From NCBI GenBank assembly GCA_023435225.1, contig JAEYRX010000064.1, forward strand, positions 1-64,000: DNA of 64,000 bases, in the 5' to 3' direction. Shown in pieces: positions 63,233 to 64,000 of this stretch (within the stretch, counting starts at the first letter, position 1; every line of letters begins with the position of its first letter). Below the pieces are notes generated by a model. That model saw only the letters and a program-made list of their open reading frames with translations, made no database searches and was not told the origin of the DNA. The stretch comes from Bacillota bacterium (GTDB lineage: Bacteria > Bacillota > UBA4882 > UBA8346). The position numbers were made by a program, and so were the translations under genes.

Positions 63233-63415
63233 TGTAACTTCACTCTTTTCAAAATTTGTTTTATTAGTGGTTATTCGCGTAATTCGTGGTTAAAAAAGCT
63301 CTTTAAGAAACCACTAATGAACACTAATACACACAAATCATTAATTTTAAATACAAATCGGAATACTATTAAGAACATTTTTTGACAAAATTGAATTTCC
63401 TTCACCACTCTTGCC

Positions 63416-64000
63416 TCATGCCTCTCGACTCTCGTCTATTTCCATCCCCTTCAACGCTAAGGCGCACTCCAGCCTTTTCCGTTGTAATTGACAACCGAGT
63501 TTGTCAGGTTTATAGATTGAACCGTTCATTAAATGAGCATTGGCATGACAACCTCCGCTGCAATAAAAACGGGCCCAGCAATCGGCACAGCCTTCTTTAG
63601 TATATAAAGTTGCTTTCCCAAATTCCTGCCGGAGCTTATCGTTAACGATCCCCTCATTAACATTACCCATTAAAAAACCTTCCCGTCCCACAAATTGGTG
63701 GCAAGGATAAAATTCGCCTCTAGGAGTAACCGCAAAATAATCAAACCCCGCACCGCAGCCGGTTAATCTTTTTGGTAAACACGGGCCATGTTCCAGACTA
63801 ATTTCAAAATGGAAAAAAGTAAAACTCTGACCCAAGTTCTTTTTTTTAAGATAAAACTCAGCTAACTTTTCATATTCACTATAAATTTCCGGTAAATCTT
63901 CTTCCCGCAAGCGGTATTCCCCGTCTTTATCGACTACCGGTTCCAGCGAAAGCTCCCGAAAACCCAAATCATATATATGTTTTACATCTTCACAAAAATC
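63416..64000 (-). CDS. scfB: SCIFF-peptide radical SAM maturase, C-terminal part (partial)
   Basis: The frame is open to the right edge; 194 residues of the C-terminal SPASM region are visible. CGAGFDYFAVTPRGEFYPCHQF, then CADCWARFYCSGGCHANA and CQLQRKRLECALALKGM are characteristic of the maturase that forms thioether links in SCIFF, the six-cysteine peptide of Clostridia. The radical-SAM CxxxCxxC motif lies outside the window. The SCIFF precursor gene should lie just upstream, beyond the edge. Confidence 0.88.
   Translation of the reverse strand, partial: DFCEDVKHIYDLGFRELSLEPVVDKDGEYRLREEDLPEIYSEYEKLAEFYLKKKNLGQSFTFFHFEISLEHGPCLPKRLTGCGAGFDYFAVTPRGEFYPCHQFVGREGFLMGNVNEGIVNDKLRQEFGKATLYTKEGCADCWARFYCSGGCHANAHLMNGSIYKPDKLGCQLQRKRLECALALKGMEIDESREA

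Overview
The window reads as chromosomal DNA of an anaerobic, low-GC member of the Bacillota with a diderm (two-membrane) envelope. Firmicute traits are the order rpsF-ssb-rpsR-MazG-like-rplI-LonC-dnaB, the endospore-former-type Lon protease, DUF951, YlxP, DegV/FakB and LipM proteins, and the end of a SCIFF-peptide radical-SAM maturase. Outer-membrane traits are an MlaE-MlaF-MlaD operon whose MlaD has a barrel-like C-terminus, an OmpA/Pal-like protein with TIG-type repeats, and a Spy/CpxP-like protein next to an OmpR-type two-component system. The genus cannot be named from sequence alone.

Layout. 1-6.5 kb: a truncated C45-type acyltransferase, dihydrolipoamide dehydrogenase, a two-subunit [NiFe] hydrogenase with a small cytochrome b5-like protein, and a secreted protein. 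6.6-15.4 kb: split chromate transporter, then on the minus strand the replication/ribosomal block and a gcvH-lipM-DUF951 operon. 15.4-16.4 kb: two very small ORFs and a palindromic repeat. 16.4-19.5 kb: the Mla lipid-transport operon. 19.6-26.8 kb: an inactive-looking GH18-like protein, citramalate synthase, ZIP and DMT transporters, CheY, a methyltransferase, several repeats and a possible structured RNA. 27-35.6 kb: envelope and stress genes (TIG-OmpA, Spy and its two-component system, Hsp20, a paired M16 peptidase) and a dead toxin-antitoxin module. 35.6-49.5 kb: NAGS-like acetyltransferase, amidotransferase, YlxP, three tRNAs, RNA-modification enzymes, a 227-bp MITE, FakB, PilZ, a broken AEC transporter, aldo/keto reductase, threonine aldolase, and a class III nucleotide cyclase with a coiled-coil membrane partner. 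50-64 kb: class V aminotransferase, ketopantoate reductase, DEAD-box helicase, ABC-F ATPase, GH10 enzyme, GGDEF-EAL protein, rRNA methyltransferase and the SCIFF maturase end.

How the parts work together. GcvH and LipM are translationally coupled, which fits GcvH being the octanoyl acceptor; lpdA would supply the lipoamide dehydrogenase. MlaEFD, OmpA-TIG, Spy/two-component and the M16 pair form an envelope set. The GGDEF-EAL and PilZ proteins make and read cyclic di-GMP, and the cyclase adds a second nucleotide signal. The most unusual items are the hydrogenase small subunit with an Asp in place of a proximal-cluster Cys, a ~185-bp double-hairpin repeat placed identically in two 3' regions with complementary loops, tandem AGGGAG hexaloops in a possible small RNA, and many small palindromic repeats. 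Many start codons were moved from the longest ORF to the one with a proper ribosome-binding site. No CRISPR array, prophage, complete IS or rRNA gene was seen.
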